DNA from: Hyphomicrobiales bacterium
Lineage (GTDB): Bacteria > Pseudomonadota > Alphaproteobacteria > Rhizobiales > Xanthobacteraceae
Length of the DNA stretch: 64,000 nucleotides
NCBI GenBank assembly: GCA_003169835.1
Contig: PNAI01000053.1
Coordinates: forward strand, 1,147-65,146
Reading direction: 5' to 3'
The notes beneath the pieces are model-generated. The model was not told the origin of the DNA and searched no databases. It saw only the letters and a list, made by a program, of their open reading frames with translations. The translations under genes were made by a program, and so were the position numbers. Of this stretch, positions 53,799 through 63,539 are shown one piece after another (the stretch's first letter is position 1; every line of letters begins with the position of its first letter).

Positions 53799-54737
53799 AT
53801 GCGCATTGTCTTGGTCGATCCGAGCCGCACTGCGGCGAAGTTCGTCAGCCGCTTGCTGGAAGCGCGCGACTACGACGTGCGTGTTTTTGCGGATGGGTGC
53901 GAGGCGCTCGCTTATATTAAATCCGATACTGACGTGGGCGCGCTGATTACCACAGCCGAGCCGCTGTCGATCTCGGGCCTGGAGTTGTGCTGGGAGACGC
54001 GGCTCATCGCCACTAGCCAGCGGCCAATCTATGTGATCATGATGTCTTCCAACAACGATGACGATCAGTTGAGCGCGGCGCTCGATCATGGCGCCGACGA
54101 TTTTCTGAGCAAACCGCCGGCGCCCAAGGAATTGTACGCGCGATTGCGCGCGGCCGAGCGGTTCGGAACCATGCAGCGCGAACTCATCCGGCTGGCCACG
54201 ACGGATTCGCTGACCGGCATGTTCAATCGCCGCGCGTTCTTTGAAAAAGCCAAGGCGCTGAGCGAGCGGGCGGAGGCCGGCGAGCTGCTCTGTGCGGTCA
54301 TGGTCGACATCGATCATTTCAAACTCATCAACGACGTGCATGGTCACGAGGTCGGCGACCATGCCATTTGCGCGGTAGCGCAGGCGCTGATGGTCGAGCG
54401 CGCGCTGGTGGGGCGGATTGGCGGCGAGGAGTTCGCGGTACTGCTCGACGGCCGAGGACTCGCAGATGCACTTGGGATTGCGGAACGGCGGCGTCTTAAA
54501 ATCGAAGAAATGCAGATCGATGCCGGCGGGAAGACCGTTTCGCTGACCTGTAGCTTCGGCGTCAGTGAATGGCGGCCGGACGATTCTATCGATCGCTTGC
54601 TCAAGCGTGCCGACATGGCGCTCTACGAAGCCAAGATCGGCGGCCGCAATCGCGTGGTCGCGGCGGATAATTCGCTGCTTGCGCCGATTAATAGCGGTAG
54701 CAGCAGCCGCATCCGCGTGGATCGCAAGAGCGCTTAG
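53799..54737 (+). CDS. GGEEF diguanylate cyclase with a degenerate receiver domain
   Basis: A 312-residue protein. Residues 1-120 fold like a receiver, but the position of the phosphoacceptor Asp is occupied by Thr/Ala (ALITTAEPLSISGLEL), so it should not be phosphorylated. Residues 130-300 are a GGDEF domain with an intact active site GGEEF (208-212). Five residues upstream the usual RxxD inhibition site is RALV, so product inhibition is probably lost. It is expected to make c-di-GMP under control of protein contacts rather than phosphate. It resembles PleD-related proteins and stands alone. Confidence 0.85.
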   Translation: MRIVLVDPSRTAAKFVSRLLEARDYDVRVFADGCEALAYIKSDTDVGALITTAEPLSISGLELCWETRLIATSQRPIYVIMMSSNNDDDQLSAALDHGADDFLSKPPAPKELYARLRAAERFGTMQRELIRLATTDSLTGMFNRRAFFEKAKALSERAEAGELLCAVMVDIDHFKLINDVHGHEVGDHAICAVAQALMVERALVGRIGGEEFAVLLDGRGLADALGIAERRRLKIEEMQIDAGGKTVSLTCSFGVSEWRPDDSIDRLLKRADMALYEAKIGGRNRVVAADNSLLAPINSGSSSRIRVDRKSA

Positions 54738-54785
54738 CCGCCGCTTCTAACAATCGCAAAGTGTGTGAACGGGAAGGGCTTCGCG

Positions 54786-55667
54786 TTAAGCCCGGTGGAA
54801 TCTCACGCGCGTGCCCCAAGGGTCGGCGGTGGTCAATCCGCCCGGGATTGCGCTGACGGAAGCACCGGCATTGCTGAGGCGCTTGCCGAAAGCGTCCAGC
54901 GTCGCATCGTCCGCAATTTCTATACCGACCCAGGCAAGGCCTGCGCGATTTTCATTGCGCGCAGTTGCACCATTGCTGTGCCAGACGTTGGTGCCGATAT
55001 GGTGGTGATAACCGCCCGATGACATGAACGATGCTCCGCCGCGCCGGCGCATCACATCGAGCCCCATCGCGTTGTGATAAAACTTCTCCGCCTCATCAAT
55101 GTTACCGACGCGTAGATGGACATGTCCGATGCGCAAGCCGTCGGGCGCGCTGGGATAGGCCGCAGTCGCTGGATCGATTTCGCGCATGATGGCGTCGACG
55201 TCGAGCTGCTCGGTCTGCATCACGATCATTTTGCCTTCGTAATGCCAGCGCTCGCGCGGCCGATCGTTGTAGACCTCGATGCCATTGCCTTCCGGATCGT
55301 CGAGGTAGAACGCCTCACTGACGCCGTGATCGGAAGCGCCGGTGATCGGCACGCGATTTTTTGCCACGTGCATGATCCAGCGTGCGTGGTCGGCGCGCGT
55401 CGGCATCAGAAACGCCGTGTGGTAGAGGCCGGCTTCGCGCGTGTCATCGGGCAGGGCGTCCGGCTTGTGGCTGAGTTCGAGCAGCGCAACGCCGCCGACG
55501 CCGAGACGCGCGGTATCCTTGCTACGCTCCATCACGGCCAAGCCGAGCATGTCGCGGTAATAGGCGGTGAGCCGATCGAGGTCGCGTGCGATCATTCCGA
55601 CCGTGCCGATGCGCAGCGGCGTGCGGCTCGCGAAGGTGGGAGTGGCAGAGGGGTTCGGTGCGTCCAT
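54786..55667 (-). CDS. VOC family (glyoxalase/extradiol dioxygenase-like) protein
   Basis: A 293-residue protein with two vicinal-oxygen-chelate modules: residues about 15-140 (LRIGTVGMIARDLDRLTAYY) and 165-290 (LRIGHVHLRVGNIDEAEKFY). The metal-ligand histidines and glutamates are in GLYHTAFLMP, GNGIEVYNDRP, GHVHLRV and YHHHIGTNVWHS. It resembles catechol-2,3-dioxygenase-like proteins. The start at 55667 (MDAPNPSA) is chosen by homology to the start of the first module. Divergent from the nitronate monooxygenase gene. Substrate unknown. Confidence 0.85.
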   Translation of the reverse strand: MDAPNPSATPTFASRTPLRIGTVGMIARDLDRLTAYYRDMLGLAVMERSKDTARLGVGGVALLELSHKPDALPDDTREAGLYHTAFLMPTRADHARWIMHVAKNRVPITGASDHGVSEAFYLDDPEGNGIEVYNDRPRERWHYEGKMIVMQTEQLDVDAIMREIDPATAAYPSAPDGLRIGHVHLRVGNIDEAEKFYHNAMGLDVMRRRGGASFMSSGGYHHHIGTNVWHSNGATARNENRAGLAWVGIEIADDATLDAFGKRLSNAGASVSAIPGGLTTADPWGTRVRFHRA

Positions 55668-55826
55668 GGTGTTTATATTGGCGCTTTGCGCCAATGTTGC
55701 AACTGCCTCCGTTCGCGAAAAAGCGCTCCTTCGCGGGAAGCGAATGCGTCGGCGCAGCCGCGGATGGCGCCGACGGTTCCGAGGGCCCATACTGCGACGA
55801 CCCTTACAATTTGAAAGGCATCGACG

Positions 55827-56903
55827 ATGTGGCCGGATCGCCGTCTCATGGATTTGTTCAAGATCGAGCACCCGATCATACAGGCACCGATGGCGGGTTC
55901 GATGGATTGGGAGCTCGCGGCTGAGGCCGCAGAAGCGGGTGCGCTCGGCTCGTTGCCCTGCGCGATGCTTTCTCCTGACCGGCTGCGCGAGGAGTTCGCC
56001 AAGATTCGCATGCGAACACGCAAGCCTATTGCGTTTGGTTTTTTCTGCCATACCCCGCCGGTGCCGAACAATGCACGCGAGAATACTTGGCGTGAGAGGC
56101 TAAAACCCTATTACCAGGAGCTTGCGATCGATCCGGCGGCGCCGGTGCCGTCCGTCAATCGTGCGCCGTTCGATGCGGAATTCTGCGGTGTGGTTGAGGA
56201 TCTAAAGCCAGAAGTCGTGAGTTTTCATTTCGGACTGCCGGAAGCTTCGTTGCTTCGACGCGTCAGGGCGGCGGGTTGCGTGGTGATCGGTTCTGCCACA
56301 ATGACCGCCGAGGCGCGCTGGCTTGAGGAGCGCGGCGTCGATGCGGTGATCGCACAAGGGTCTGAAGCCGGCGGGCATCGGGGCATGTTTCTCACCGAAA
56401 ACATTGCGGCTCAGGTCGGCAGCTTCGCGCTGGTGCCACAGGTGGTCGATGCGGTGAAGGTCCCAGTGATCGCGGCGGGTGCCATCGGAGACGCACGCGG
56501 AATCGTCGCGGCATTCGCGCTGGGCGCGGCCGGCGTCTGTATCGGCAGCGCCTATTTGCATTGTCCGGAGGCGAAAATCTCGGCTCCGCATCGCGCGGCC
56601 TTGAAAAACGCGCATGATGACGACACCGCGATCACCAATCTGATGACCGGTAGGCCTGCGCGCGGCTTCATCAACCGCGTGATGCGCGAGATTGGGCCGG
56701 TCAATGCGATGGCCCCTGAGTTTCCACTCGCTGCTGGTGCGCTCGCGCCGCTGCGCGCCAAGGCCGAGGCACAAGGGTGGGGCGATTTCTCGCCCATGTG
56801 GTCCGGCCAGGCGGCTTCGCTTGGCCGTGAAATGCCGGCGCGTGAATTGACGGCGAAGCTTGCGGCTGAGGCGCAGGCACGCATGCGGAGCCTGGGAGGA
56901 TAG
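55827..56903 (+). CDS. Nitronate monooxygenase family protein
   Basis: A 358-residue FMN-dependent TIM-barrel enzyme. Signatures: IEHPIIQAPMAGSMDWELAA near the start, VVSFHFGLPEASLLRRVRAA, the catalytic-His region GSEAGGHRGMF, and GAAGVCIGSAYLHCPEA. It oxidises nitronates such as propionate-3-nitronate and so detoxifies them. The first seven residues before a second ATG (55848) may not be part of the protein. Divergent from the VOC gene and followed by a DUF3592 gene. Confidence 0.87.
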   Translation: MWPDRRLMDLFKIEHPIIQAPMAGSMDWELAAEAAEAGALGSLPCAMLSPDRLREEFAKIRMRTRKPIAFGFFCHTPPVPNNARENTWRERLKPYYQELAIDPAAPVPSVNRAPFDAEFCGVVEDLKPEVVSFHFGLPEASLLRRVRAAGCVVIGSATMTAEARWLEERGVDAVIAQGSEAGGHRGMFLTENIAAQVGSFALVPQVVDAVKVPVIAAGAIGDARGIVAAFALGAAGVCIGSAYLHCPEAKISAPHRAALKNAHDDDTAITNLMTGRPARGFINRVMREIGPVNAMAPEFPLAAGALAPLRAKAEAQGWGDFSPMWSGQAASLGREMPARELTAKLAAEAQARMRSLGG

Positions 56904-56974
56904 TCAAAAAAGTCCTAATATGCCTGACCCTCGGACCAGTTGATTTATTCGCGAGTCATGCGAAATTTGAGATC

Positions 56975-57628
56975 ATGACCATCGTCTCCAAGCCGCCAAC
57001 TGTAGAACGGCCCGGCGTTTCCACTGAAAAGATGGGACGCGGTTTTTTGCATTTGAGCGGCACGCTCATCTTGATCGTGCCGATCGCAGTCTTGGTGGTA
57101 ATGCTCTTTCTCGATCACAAGTTCAGCGTCTTGGATGCGATCCCGCTCAAGTACAGTCCATCGTCGCCATTTATCGATTTTCTGCTCGTTGGGACATTGG
57201 CGTTTCCAATTGGGGCCGGAACTCTGCTCTATGGCTTGGACGATGTCGTGCATGCCCTGCGAAGTATCTATTGGCCTACGACAAAAGGAAAAGTACTGAC
57301 CAGCGAGGTCGAGGGCACCTTGGGCAAGGGTCCGCATTTTTCTGCGATCGTGCGCTTTGAATATCTGATTCAGGATCGACGCTACGAGAGTTCCACGATT
57401 CACTTCGCACAACGCAAATTTCGTCTCGCGACGTCTGCCGATGACGTTGTCCGCAGCTATCCGGTGGGCAGTGAGGTGACGGTGCACTACGATCCCTATG
57501 AACCGGCCACTGCGGTGCTCGAAACCTCGCCATCGGATGCCTATCGTGCGGTTCTATGGGGCATGGGATGGCTACTTTTTCCGTTTCTTGCGTATTTTCA
57601 ATTCTTCCGAGACTTCTTGCACGGTTGA
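56975..57628 (+). CDS. DUF3592-type membrane protein
   Basis: A 217-residue protein. It has membrane helices at about residues 25-47, 65-85 and 190-212, and between them a beta-rich domain typical of DUF3592: WPTTKGKVLTSEVEG, VRFEYLIQDRRYESS and YPVGSEVTVHYDPYEPATAVL. The function of this family is unknown. Base composition is somewhat lower in GC than neighbours. The gene is not obviously in an operon. Confidence 0.8.
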   Translation: MTIVSKPPTVERPGVSTEKMGRGFLHLSGTLILIVPIAVLVVMLFLDHKFSVLDAIPLKYSPSSPFIDFLLVGTLAFPIGAGTLLYGLDDVVHALRSIYWPTTKGKVLTSEVEGTLGKGPHFSAIVRFEYLIQDRRYESSTIHFAQRKFRLATSADDVVRSYPVGSEVTVHYDPYEPATAVLETSPSDAYRAVLWGMGWLLFPFLAYFQFFRDFLHG

Positions 57629-57743
57629 ATGGCATCTCTCGCCAGTTTCGGGTTGAATCGGCGGCCTGTCGCCGTTGCGAGTACAAACTATGGCATGCTA
57701 ATGCGGCATCGGATCGCCGTGCTCTTTTGTGATAGGGTTTCTC

Positions 57744-58031
57744 ATGTCCGTTGACGCCCACACCGTCCGCCAAATCGCGCATCTGGCGCGGATTGCGGTC
57801 GCCGATGACGAAGTCGAGCGCCTGCAGGGCGAGATCAACGCCGTGCTTGCGTTCGTGGAGCAGCTCCAAGAGGTCAACGTCGATGGTGTTGAGCCAATGA
57901 CTTCGGTGACGCCCATGAAATTGAAGCAGCGCGGCGATGTTGTCACCGATGGCGGCATCGCGGACGACATTGTGAAAAATGCGCCGGCGACGGAAGATAA
58001 CTTTTTTCTCGTGCCGAAGGTGGTGGAGTAA
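57744..58031 (+). CDS. gatC: Asp-tRNA(Asn)/Glu-tRNA(Gln) amidotransferase subunit C
   Basis: A 95-residue GatC. The start at 57744 ([19 protein letters not shown]) fits the family; the core [21 protein letters not shown] and the end [14 protein letters not shown] are standard. It bridges GatA and GatB in the amidotransferase that converts misacylated Asp-tRNA(Asn) or Glu-tRNA(Gln). Its stop overlaps the next start by one base. Confidence 0.95.
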   Translation: MSVDAHTVRQIAHLARIAVADDEVERLQGEINAVLAFVEQLQEVNVDGVEPMTSVTPMKLKQRGDVVTDGGIADDIVKNAPATEDNFFLVPKVVE

Positions 58032-58231
58032 TGTGCGACGCTTGCATGGAGATGGATCTCTATTTCGCCTACCTCAGCGAGGTCGAGGCGAAGAAGCAGC
58101 TCGCACAACAGGTGGCGCTGCCTTGGCAGTGCGAGGTGACGGTATTTCCGCAAGCCGCTGAGGCTACATCTGCGCCGGCTGCTGCGCCCGCCAAAGGCAA
58201 CGCGCGTTTCGTGTGCGACGAACCGGAATGA
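58031..58231 (+). CDS. Small hypothetical protein inside the gat operon
   Basis: A 66-residue protein whose start shares a base with the gatC stop and whose stop overlaps the gatA start (ATGA, 58228-58231), so it is translated as part of gatC-x-gatA. It starts [20 protein letters not shown], with a CxxC pair, followed by an Ala/Pro linker and a closing ARFVCDEPE with a third cysteine. I recall similar short frames in related genomes but no function. The overlap on both sides is strong evidence that it is real. Confidence 0.72.
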   Translation: MCDACMEMDLYFAYLSEVEAKKQLAQQVALPWQCEVTVFPQAAEATSAPAAAPAKGNARFVCDEPE

Positions 58232-59703
58232 CCGCACTTACGTCACTCACGCTCGCTGAGGCGCGCGCGGGGTTTGCCAAAAAGCAATTCTCGGCCGCGG
58301 AACTCACTGAAGCGCATCTCGCCGCGATCGAAGGCGCACGTTCGCTCAATGCCTTTGTGCTGGAAACGCCGGAACGCGCGCTTGAGATGGCTAAGGCGTC
58401 CGACGCGCGCATTGCCACGGGTACCGCCGGTCCGCTCGAGGGCATTCCGCTCGCGATCAAGGACATGTTCTGTACCGCGGGTGTGCGCACCGCCGCCTGC
58501 TCTCGCATCCTCCATAATTTCGTGCCGACCTATGAATCCACCGTCACCGCAAATCTGTGGCGCGACGGTGCGGTGCTGCTCGGCAAGACCAACAATGACG
58601 AGTTCGCGATGGGCTCGTCGAACGAGACGTCGCATTGCGGGCCGGTCACTTCGCCGTGGCGGCGCAAAGGGTCCAACACACCCATTTCGCCGGGCGGCTC
58701 GTCAGGCGGCTCGGCCGCGGCGGTGGCCGCACAGTTGTGTCTCGGCGCCACCGGTACCGACACCGGCGGTTCGATACGGCAGCCGGCGGCATTCACCGGC
58801 ACCGTCGGAATCAAGCCGACATACGGGCGTTGTTCGCGCTGGGGGATTGTGGCGTTTGCGTCGTCGCTCGATCAGGCTGGACCGTTCGCGCGCAGCGTGC
58901 GCGATGCCGCGTTGCTGCTCGGCTCGATGGCGGGCCACGACCAAAAGGATACGACTTCGGTGGATCGCCCGGTGCCGGACTACGCAGCTGCGGCCGGAAG
59001 ATCCATCAAGGGCATGCGCATCGGTATCCCGAAAGAATATCGCATCGACGGCATGCCGGCAGAAATCGAGAAATTGTGGGAACAGGGCAGGGCGTGGCTG
59101 AAGGCGGCGGGCGCGGAAATGGTCGAGGTGTCGCTGCCGCACACCAAGTACGCCCTGCCGGCGTACTACATCGTGGCGCCGGCCGAGGCCTCATCCAATC
59201 TCGCGCGCTATGACGGCGTGCGTTACGGTCTGCGCGTTCCCGGCCGCGACATCAGCGCGCTGTACGAGAAGACGCGTGCGGAAGGATTTGGACCGGAGGT
59301 GCGCCGGCGCATCATGATCGGCACGTACGTTCTGTCGGCGGGTTATTTCGACGCCTATTACGTGCGCGCGCAAAAGGTGCGCACGCTGATCAAGAAAGAT
59401 TTCGAGGACGCGTTTGCTGGCGGCGTGCACGCCATGCTCACGCCGGCGACGCCGTCGGCGGCCTTCGGCATCGGTGAGAAGAGCGGCGGCGATCCAGTCG
59501 AGATGTATCTCAACGATGTTTTCACGGTGACGGTGAATATGGCGGGACTGCCGGGGATTTCCGTACCGGCCGGGCTCGACGCGCACGGATTGCCGCTTGG
59601 ATTGCAGCTTATCGGACGGCCATTCGATGAAGAGACGCTGTTTTCGCTTGGGCAAGTGATTGAGTATGCCGCCGGGCGATTTCAGCCGGAGAAGTGGTGG
59701 TAG
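58228..59703 (+). CDS. gatA: Asp-tRNA(Asn)/Glu-tRNA(Gln) amidotransferase subunit A
   Basis: A 491-residue amidase-signature enzyme. The Ser-cisSer-Lys set is in place: Lys in [12 protein letters not shown], the glycine-serine stretch [15 protein letters not shown] and [19 protein letters not shown]. GatA hydrolyses glutamine and channels ammonia to GatB. It starts inside the stop of the small gene. gatB is on the same strand 1.6 kb downstream, separated by two genes on the opposite strand. Confidence 0.97.
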   Translation: MTALTSLTLAEARAGFAKKQFSAAELTEAHLAAIEGARSLNAFVLETPERALEMAKASDARIATGTAGPLEGIPLAIKDMFCTAGVRTAACSRILHNFVPTYESTVTANLWRDGAVLLGKTNNDEFAMGSSNETSHCGPVTSPWRRKGSNTPISPGGSSGGSAAAVAAQLCLGATGTDTGGSIRQPAAFTGTVGIKPTYGRCSRWGIVAFASSLDQAGPFARSVRDAALLLGSMAGHDQKDTTSVDRPVPDYAAAAGRSIKGMRIGIPKEYRIDGMPAEIEKLWEQGRAWLKAAGAEMVEVSLPHTKYALPAYYIVAPAEASSNLARYDGVRYGLRVPGRDISALYEKTRAEGFGPEVRRRIMIGTYVLSAGYFDAYYVRAQKVRTLIKKDFEDAFAGGVHAMLTPATPSAAFGIGEKSGGDPVEMYLNDVFTVTVNMAGLPGISVPAGLDAHGLPLGLQLIGRPFDEETLFSLGQVIEYAAGRFQPEKWW

Positions 59704-59765
59704 TTGCGAGGAGGCGAGCGATGACGCCTGCCGCCTTCAAACGAACTTTGACGCATGCCGAGATT

Positions 59766-60446
59766 TTAAGGGCGATCGAGACCATGCTTCTTGAAAACGG
59801 GATCGGCTATCGGAGCGGTCAGGAAATTGACCAGGCCGCGCGCTGCGTCTGGATTTTTCGCCGCGGCATGGATGCCGCAGGAAAACACGGTGACGTGCTG
59901 GACTTCGGGCGGCAGTGGACCGACGAAATCGACGCCCGGCACGTGCACGAGTTCGCTCACCTGCTGGAACCCGATCTCGGCTTCCCCGCTTGCGATGATC
60001 GGGCCGACGGTGCCGCCGGACGGAACCTGCCGTGTCTTCGCCTTCACTTCTTCGGCGATGCCCATGTGTTGGAACATGCCCATGAGATAGACACCGCTCG
60101 GTCCGGTGGAATATCCGACGGTCATAGCGGCGAGCAGGGCATTCTTGACCGCGGCACCCGAACTGATGTCGGGCTTGTGTGCACCAGCACGGACGGCGAC
60201 ACCTATGCCGGTCTTGGCGAGATCGACGCGGCTGCCGGCAACTTTTCCTTGCTTGATCAACTCGTCGATCGTCGTACTGGAGACGATGACGGCATCGTAG
60301 ATTTCGCCCGCTGTGAGCCGCTTTTTGATGTCGGCGGTGCCAGCCCACGTGGTCGTGACCTTGTGGCCAGTCGTGCGCTCGAATTGCGGCACGAGTTCGA
60401 GATAAGCCTCGCGATGTGCCAGCGAGGACAGAACTTTGATTTCCAC
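59766..60446 (-). CDS. ModA-like substrate-binding protein without a signal peptide
   Basis: A 226-residue binding protein that starts with GTG at 60446 (MEIKVLSSLAHREAYLELVP) with AAGGAA upstream. It is a close paralogue of the gene directly upstream, which has AEIKVLSTQATEETYKELVP after its signal peptide. So this copy starts exactly at the mature protein and lacks an export signal. The fold of type-2 binding proteins is clear (GYSTGPSGVYLMGMFQ, SGEAEIGFQQVSELV). It would stay in the cytosol or be non-functional. No permease or ATPase nearby. Confidence 0.78.
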   Translation of the reverse strand: MEIKVLSSLAHREAYLELVPQFERTTGHKVTTTWAGTADIKKRLTAGEIYDAVIVSSTTIDELIKQGKVAGSRVDLAKTGIGVAVRAGAHKPDISSGAAVKNALLAAMTVGYSTGPSGVYLMGMFQHMGIAEEVKAKTRQVPSGGTVGPIIASGEAEIGFQQVSELVHVPGVDFVGPLPPEVQHVTVFSCGIHAAAKNPDAARGLVNFLTAPIADPVFKKHGLDRP

Positions 60447-60466
60447 TGGAATTCCTTCGCGTCTGA

Positions 60467-61213
60467 TCAGCCCGGCTCCATGCCGCGCTTCTTATAGGCG
60501 GATGCGGCCTTGGGGGACGAGATGAATTTCTGCAGCGCCTTGGCGGCGTCGGTTTGCTTCGTTCCCGCGATGATGCCGCTTGAGAACGTTGTGTAGCGCT
60601 GAACCTCGGCCGGCAGCGGGCCAACGTAATCGACGCCCTTGAACTGCGATAGCTCGCTCACCTGCTGGAAACCGATCTCGACTTCGCCGCTGGCGATGAT
60701 GCTGCCGACAAAAACGCCGGTCGGGGTCTGCTTGAGCTTGCCTTTGACCTGATCGGCGACGCCGAGCTTTTCAAACAGGCTGATGATGTAGACGCCGCTT
60801 GGACCGGTGGAATAGCCGATCGATTTTGCATCCAAGATCGTTTTCTTCAACGCCTTGACCGTTTTGATGTTGGGCTTCGATGCGCCGGCCTTCACCGCCA
60901 GGGCGACGCCGGATTTGGCGAGATCGACGCGGCTGCCGGGGGCGACCTTGCCGTCCTTGAGGTGTTCGTCGATCGAGGCGCTCGACATGATGAGAACGTC
61001 GTAGGACTCGCCGGCCGCGAGCCGCTTGTTGGCATCGAGTGTGCCGGTAAAAACAGTGGTTACTTTGTGTCCGCTGGCTTTTTCAAACTGCGGCACCAGT
61101 TCCTTGTAGGTTTCCTCGGTGGCCTGTGTGGAGAGGACCTTGATTTCGGCGGCGCTGGCCATGCCCGTCATGAGCATTGCGCTGGCTAAGCTTATGATGA
61201 TTTTGGATTTCAT
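60467..61213 (-). CDS. ModA-like periplasmic substrate-binding protein
   Basis: A 248-residue protein with signal peptide (MKSKIIISLASAMLMTGMAS, cut before AEIKVL). The start at 61213 is preferred to 61234 because it begins the signal. Type-2 binding fold: VLSTQATEETYKELVPQFEK, GYSTGPSGVYIISLF and SGEVEIGFQQVSELSQF. It resembles molybdate-like or organic-acid binding proteins. It is upstream of its leaderless copy by 20 bases on the same strand, so both are co-transcribed. They sit in reverse orientation between gatA and gatB. Confidence 0.85.
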   Translation of the reverse strand: MKSKIIISLASAMLMTGMASAAEIKVLSTQATEETYKELVPQFEKASGHKVTTVFTGTLDANKRLAAGESYDVLIMSSASIDEHLKDGKVAPGSRVDLAKSGVALAVKAGASKPNIKTVKALKKTILDAKSIGYSTGPSGVYIISLFEKLGVADQVKGKLKQTPTGVFVGSIIASGEVEIGFQQVSELSQFKGVDYVGPLPAEVQRYTTFSSGIIAGTKQTDAAKALQKFISSPKAASAYKKRGMEPG

Positions 61214-61291
61214 GAGATGCCTCCCTGACCGCACGTGTTGTCGTTGCGGGGCAGTCTAGCCACTGGCAAAAGGGCGCGATAGGTAACTGTC

Positions 61292-62761
61292 ATGGCTGCA
61301 CCGGATAAACCCTCGAAGCTTGTCAAAGGCGCCAGCGGCGACTGGGAGGTCGTGATCGGGATGGAAGTCCATGCCCAGGTCGCCTCTCATGCAAAGCTAT
61401 TTTCCGGCGCATCGACCGAATTCGGCGGTGCGCCCAACGCGCACGTTTCATTGGTCGATGCGGCGATGCCGGGGATGCTTCCCGTGATCAACGCGGAGTG
61501 CGTGCGGCAGGCGGTGCGCACGGGGCTCGGACTCAACGCAAAGATCAATTTCAAATCGGTGTTCGACCGGAAGAACTATTTCTATCCCGATCTGCCGCAG
61601 GGCTATCAGATCAGCCAGTACAAATCCCCGGTCGTGGGAGAAGGCGAGGTGGCCGTCGACATGCCGCATGGCGAGACCATCAAGATCGGCATTGAGCGGC
61701 TACACCTGGAACAAGACGCGGGCAAGCTGCTGCACGACCGGCACCCGTCGATGTCCTACGTCGATCTCAACCGCTCGGGCGTGGCGTTGATGGAAATCGT
61801 CTCCAAGCCCGACTTGCGCTCGTCCGATGAAGCCAAGGCTTATATGAGCAAGCTGCGGACCATCATGCGCTATCTCGGCACCTGCGATGGTGACATGGAG
61901 AAGGGAAGCCTGCGCGCCGACGTCAATGTGTCCGTGCGCAGGCCCGGCGCGCCGCTCGGCACGCGTTGTGAGATCAAGAACGTCAATTCAATCCGTTTCG
62001 TTGGACAGGCCGTGGATTACGAGGTGCGGCGGCAGATCAAAATCCTGGAAGACGGCGGCAAGATCGAACAAGAGACGCGGCTGTTCGATTCCGACAAAGG
62101 CGAAACGCGCGCGATGCGCAACAAGGAAGAGGCGCACGATTACCGCTACTTCCCCGACCCCGATCTCCTGCCGCTGGAATTTGATGCGGCCTATGTAGAG
62201 TACCTGAAATCCGGACTGCCGGAGCTGCCGGACGAGAAAAAGGTGCGCTTTACACGCGACTTCGGGCTCTCGGCCTACGATGCCGATGTGCTGGTGAGCG
62301 AACGGGCGCTGGCCGACTATTTCGAGGCGGTGGCAAAGGGCCGGGACGCGAAGGCGGCGGCTAACTGGGTGATCAATGAGCTCACGGGCCGGCTGAATAA
62401 GGAGGGCAAGGACTTCGCCGCTTCACCGGTCAGCACGGCGCAGCTCGGCGCGGTGCTCGATCTCATTGGGGAAGGGGTCATTTCGGGCAAGATCGCCAAG
62501 GATGTCTTCGAAATTGTCTGGAACGAAGGCGGCGATCCACGCGCCATTGTCGAGGCGCGCGGCCTAAAGCAGGTCACCGACGTGGGTGCGATCGAAAAAA
62601 TGGTCGACGACATCATCGCGAAGAACCCCGACAAGGTGGAACAGGCCAAGGCGAACGAAAAGCTGCTCGGCTGGTTCGTGGGACAGGTGATGAAGGCCTC
62701 CGGCGGCAAGGCCAACCCGCAGACTGTGAACGAGCTGCTCAAGAAAAAACTCAAAGCTTAA
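61292..62761 (+). CDS. gatB: Asp-tRNA(Asn)/Glu-tRNA(Gln) amidotransferase subunit B
   Basis: A 489-residue GatB. Family marks: [22 protein letters not shown] minus ends, [19 protein letters not shown]-like ([19 protein letters not shown]), [33 protein letters not shown] and the C-terminal YqeY-like tail (LKKKLKA end). GatB activates the mischarged tRNA with ATP and receives ammonia. It completes GatCAB. The divergent binding-protein gene starts 78 bases upstream. Confidence 0.97.
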   Translation: MAAPDKPSKLVKGASGDWEVVIGMEVHAQVASHAKLFSGASTEFGGAPNAHVSLVDAAMPGMLPVINAECVRQAVRTGLGLNAKINFKSVFDRKNYFYPDLPQGYQISQYKSPVVGEGEVAVDMPHGETIKIGIERLHLEQDAGKLLHDRHPSMSYVDLNRSGVALMEIVSKPDLRSSDEAKAYMSKLRTIMRYLGTCDGDMEKGSLRADVNVSVRRPGAPLGTRCEIKNVNSIRFVGQAVDYEVRRQIKILEDGGKIEQETRLFDSDKGETRAMRNKEEAHDYRYFPDPDLLPLEFDAAYVEYLKSGLPELPDEKKVRFTRDFGLSAYDADVLVSERALADYFEAVAKGRDAKAAANWVINELTGRLNKEGKDFAASPVSTAQLGAVLDLIGEGVISGKIAKDVFEIVWNEGGDPRAIVEARGLKQVTDVGAIEKMVDDIIAKNPDKVEQAKANEKLLGWFVGQVMKASGGKANPQTVNELLKKKLKA

Positions 62762-63355
62762 ATTTGGCCGGTCGCCGTCGCGGACGGCGCCGATGATGAC
62801 GCGATGCGTCGAACAAGATGCGCGCGGGAACTCTTGCTACGGGAATCTAACTACGAAACTCACGCGACTTTAGTTGCGGATCAGTCGCGGATTGCCGGTG
62901 CACGCGAATCACTTTTCATCGATTCGTCCAATTTTGGCTGCAACAGTCGCCGCGCAAGACCAAAAAGGTGTGCGTTGGAAATAATTTTCCACGGACAAAA
63001 TTGCGCGCTTGCGACGCATACTGAGTGTTGTTGCGGAGGTGCGCGCAAACTTTCTTGCGTAAAATTATGAGCGCACGAAATATCTTTCTCAATTCGCAAA
63101 TAAGCCATATTTCATAAGGGTTTTTGCAATGTCGCAAAATTTTTCGACGCGGCGGTTTTGCAATGAATGCGCGCGATCTCTGTACTTGTATGCGCATTGT
63201 CGTTGGGCGCTTCGCGGCGCGCGCGCGCGGTCGCGGATGCGCCACATTGTGCAAAGTCGCTGTTTTTTTTGTTTGGCTGGTGTAATCGGAATGCAGTGCA
63301 TGTCGATTCGCGACTGCACTTTGCGACGTCGCCACTTTGATACCAGGAGGGCAGC
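62762..63355. other. Long non-coding stretch upstream of the basic peptide gene
   Basis: 594 bases without a gene I can support on either strand. It is unusual: many GCG/TGCG and TTTTGC/TTGCG words, AT-rich blocks (63000-63140), a near-palindrome TCGCAAAATTTTTCGA around 63133-63148, a GC alternating run near 63225 and a T8 tract near 63263. A hairpin with 10 base pairs (AGTGCA-T-GTCG-ATTCG-CGAC-TGCACT) at 63295-63320 lies just before the 19-residue peptide gene and is probably in its leader. Confidence 0.45.
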
Positions 63356-63415
63356 ATGGCTAAGAGACGTAAGAAGGCAGCAGCGAAGAAGACGAAGCGG
63401 AAGAAGAAGCGGTAG
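63356..63415 (+). CDS. Ultra-small highly basic protein (19 residues)
   Basis: ATG at 63356 opens MAKRRKKAAAKKTKRKKKR and stops at TAG 63413-63415. Thirteen of 19 residues are Lys or Arg and none is acidic. It has a near-ideal Shine-Dalgarno AGGAGGG at 63345-63351. Composition is like the tail of histone H1-like or ribosomal proteins, so it could bind nucleic acid, but I know no family. A hairpin leader precedes it and a structured region with a strong hairpin follows. The start site is what makes it credible. Confidence 0.55.
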   Translation: MAKRRKKAAAKKTKRKKKR

Positions 63416-63539
63416 GCTTCGGCCGCTTTGATGTCCTCGATGGCTTAGACGCCTCGGAGATTTCTTCGCAAGGACCGGGCCGCGCCGAGAGTGATACGCG
63501 ATTGCTATCAGTCGCGGCGCGCCGGTTCCGGAATACACA

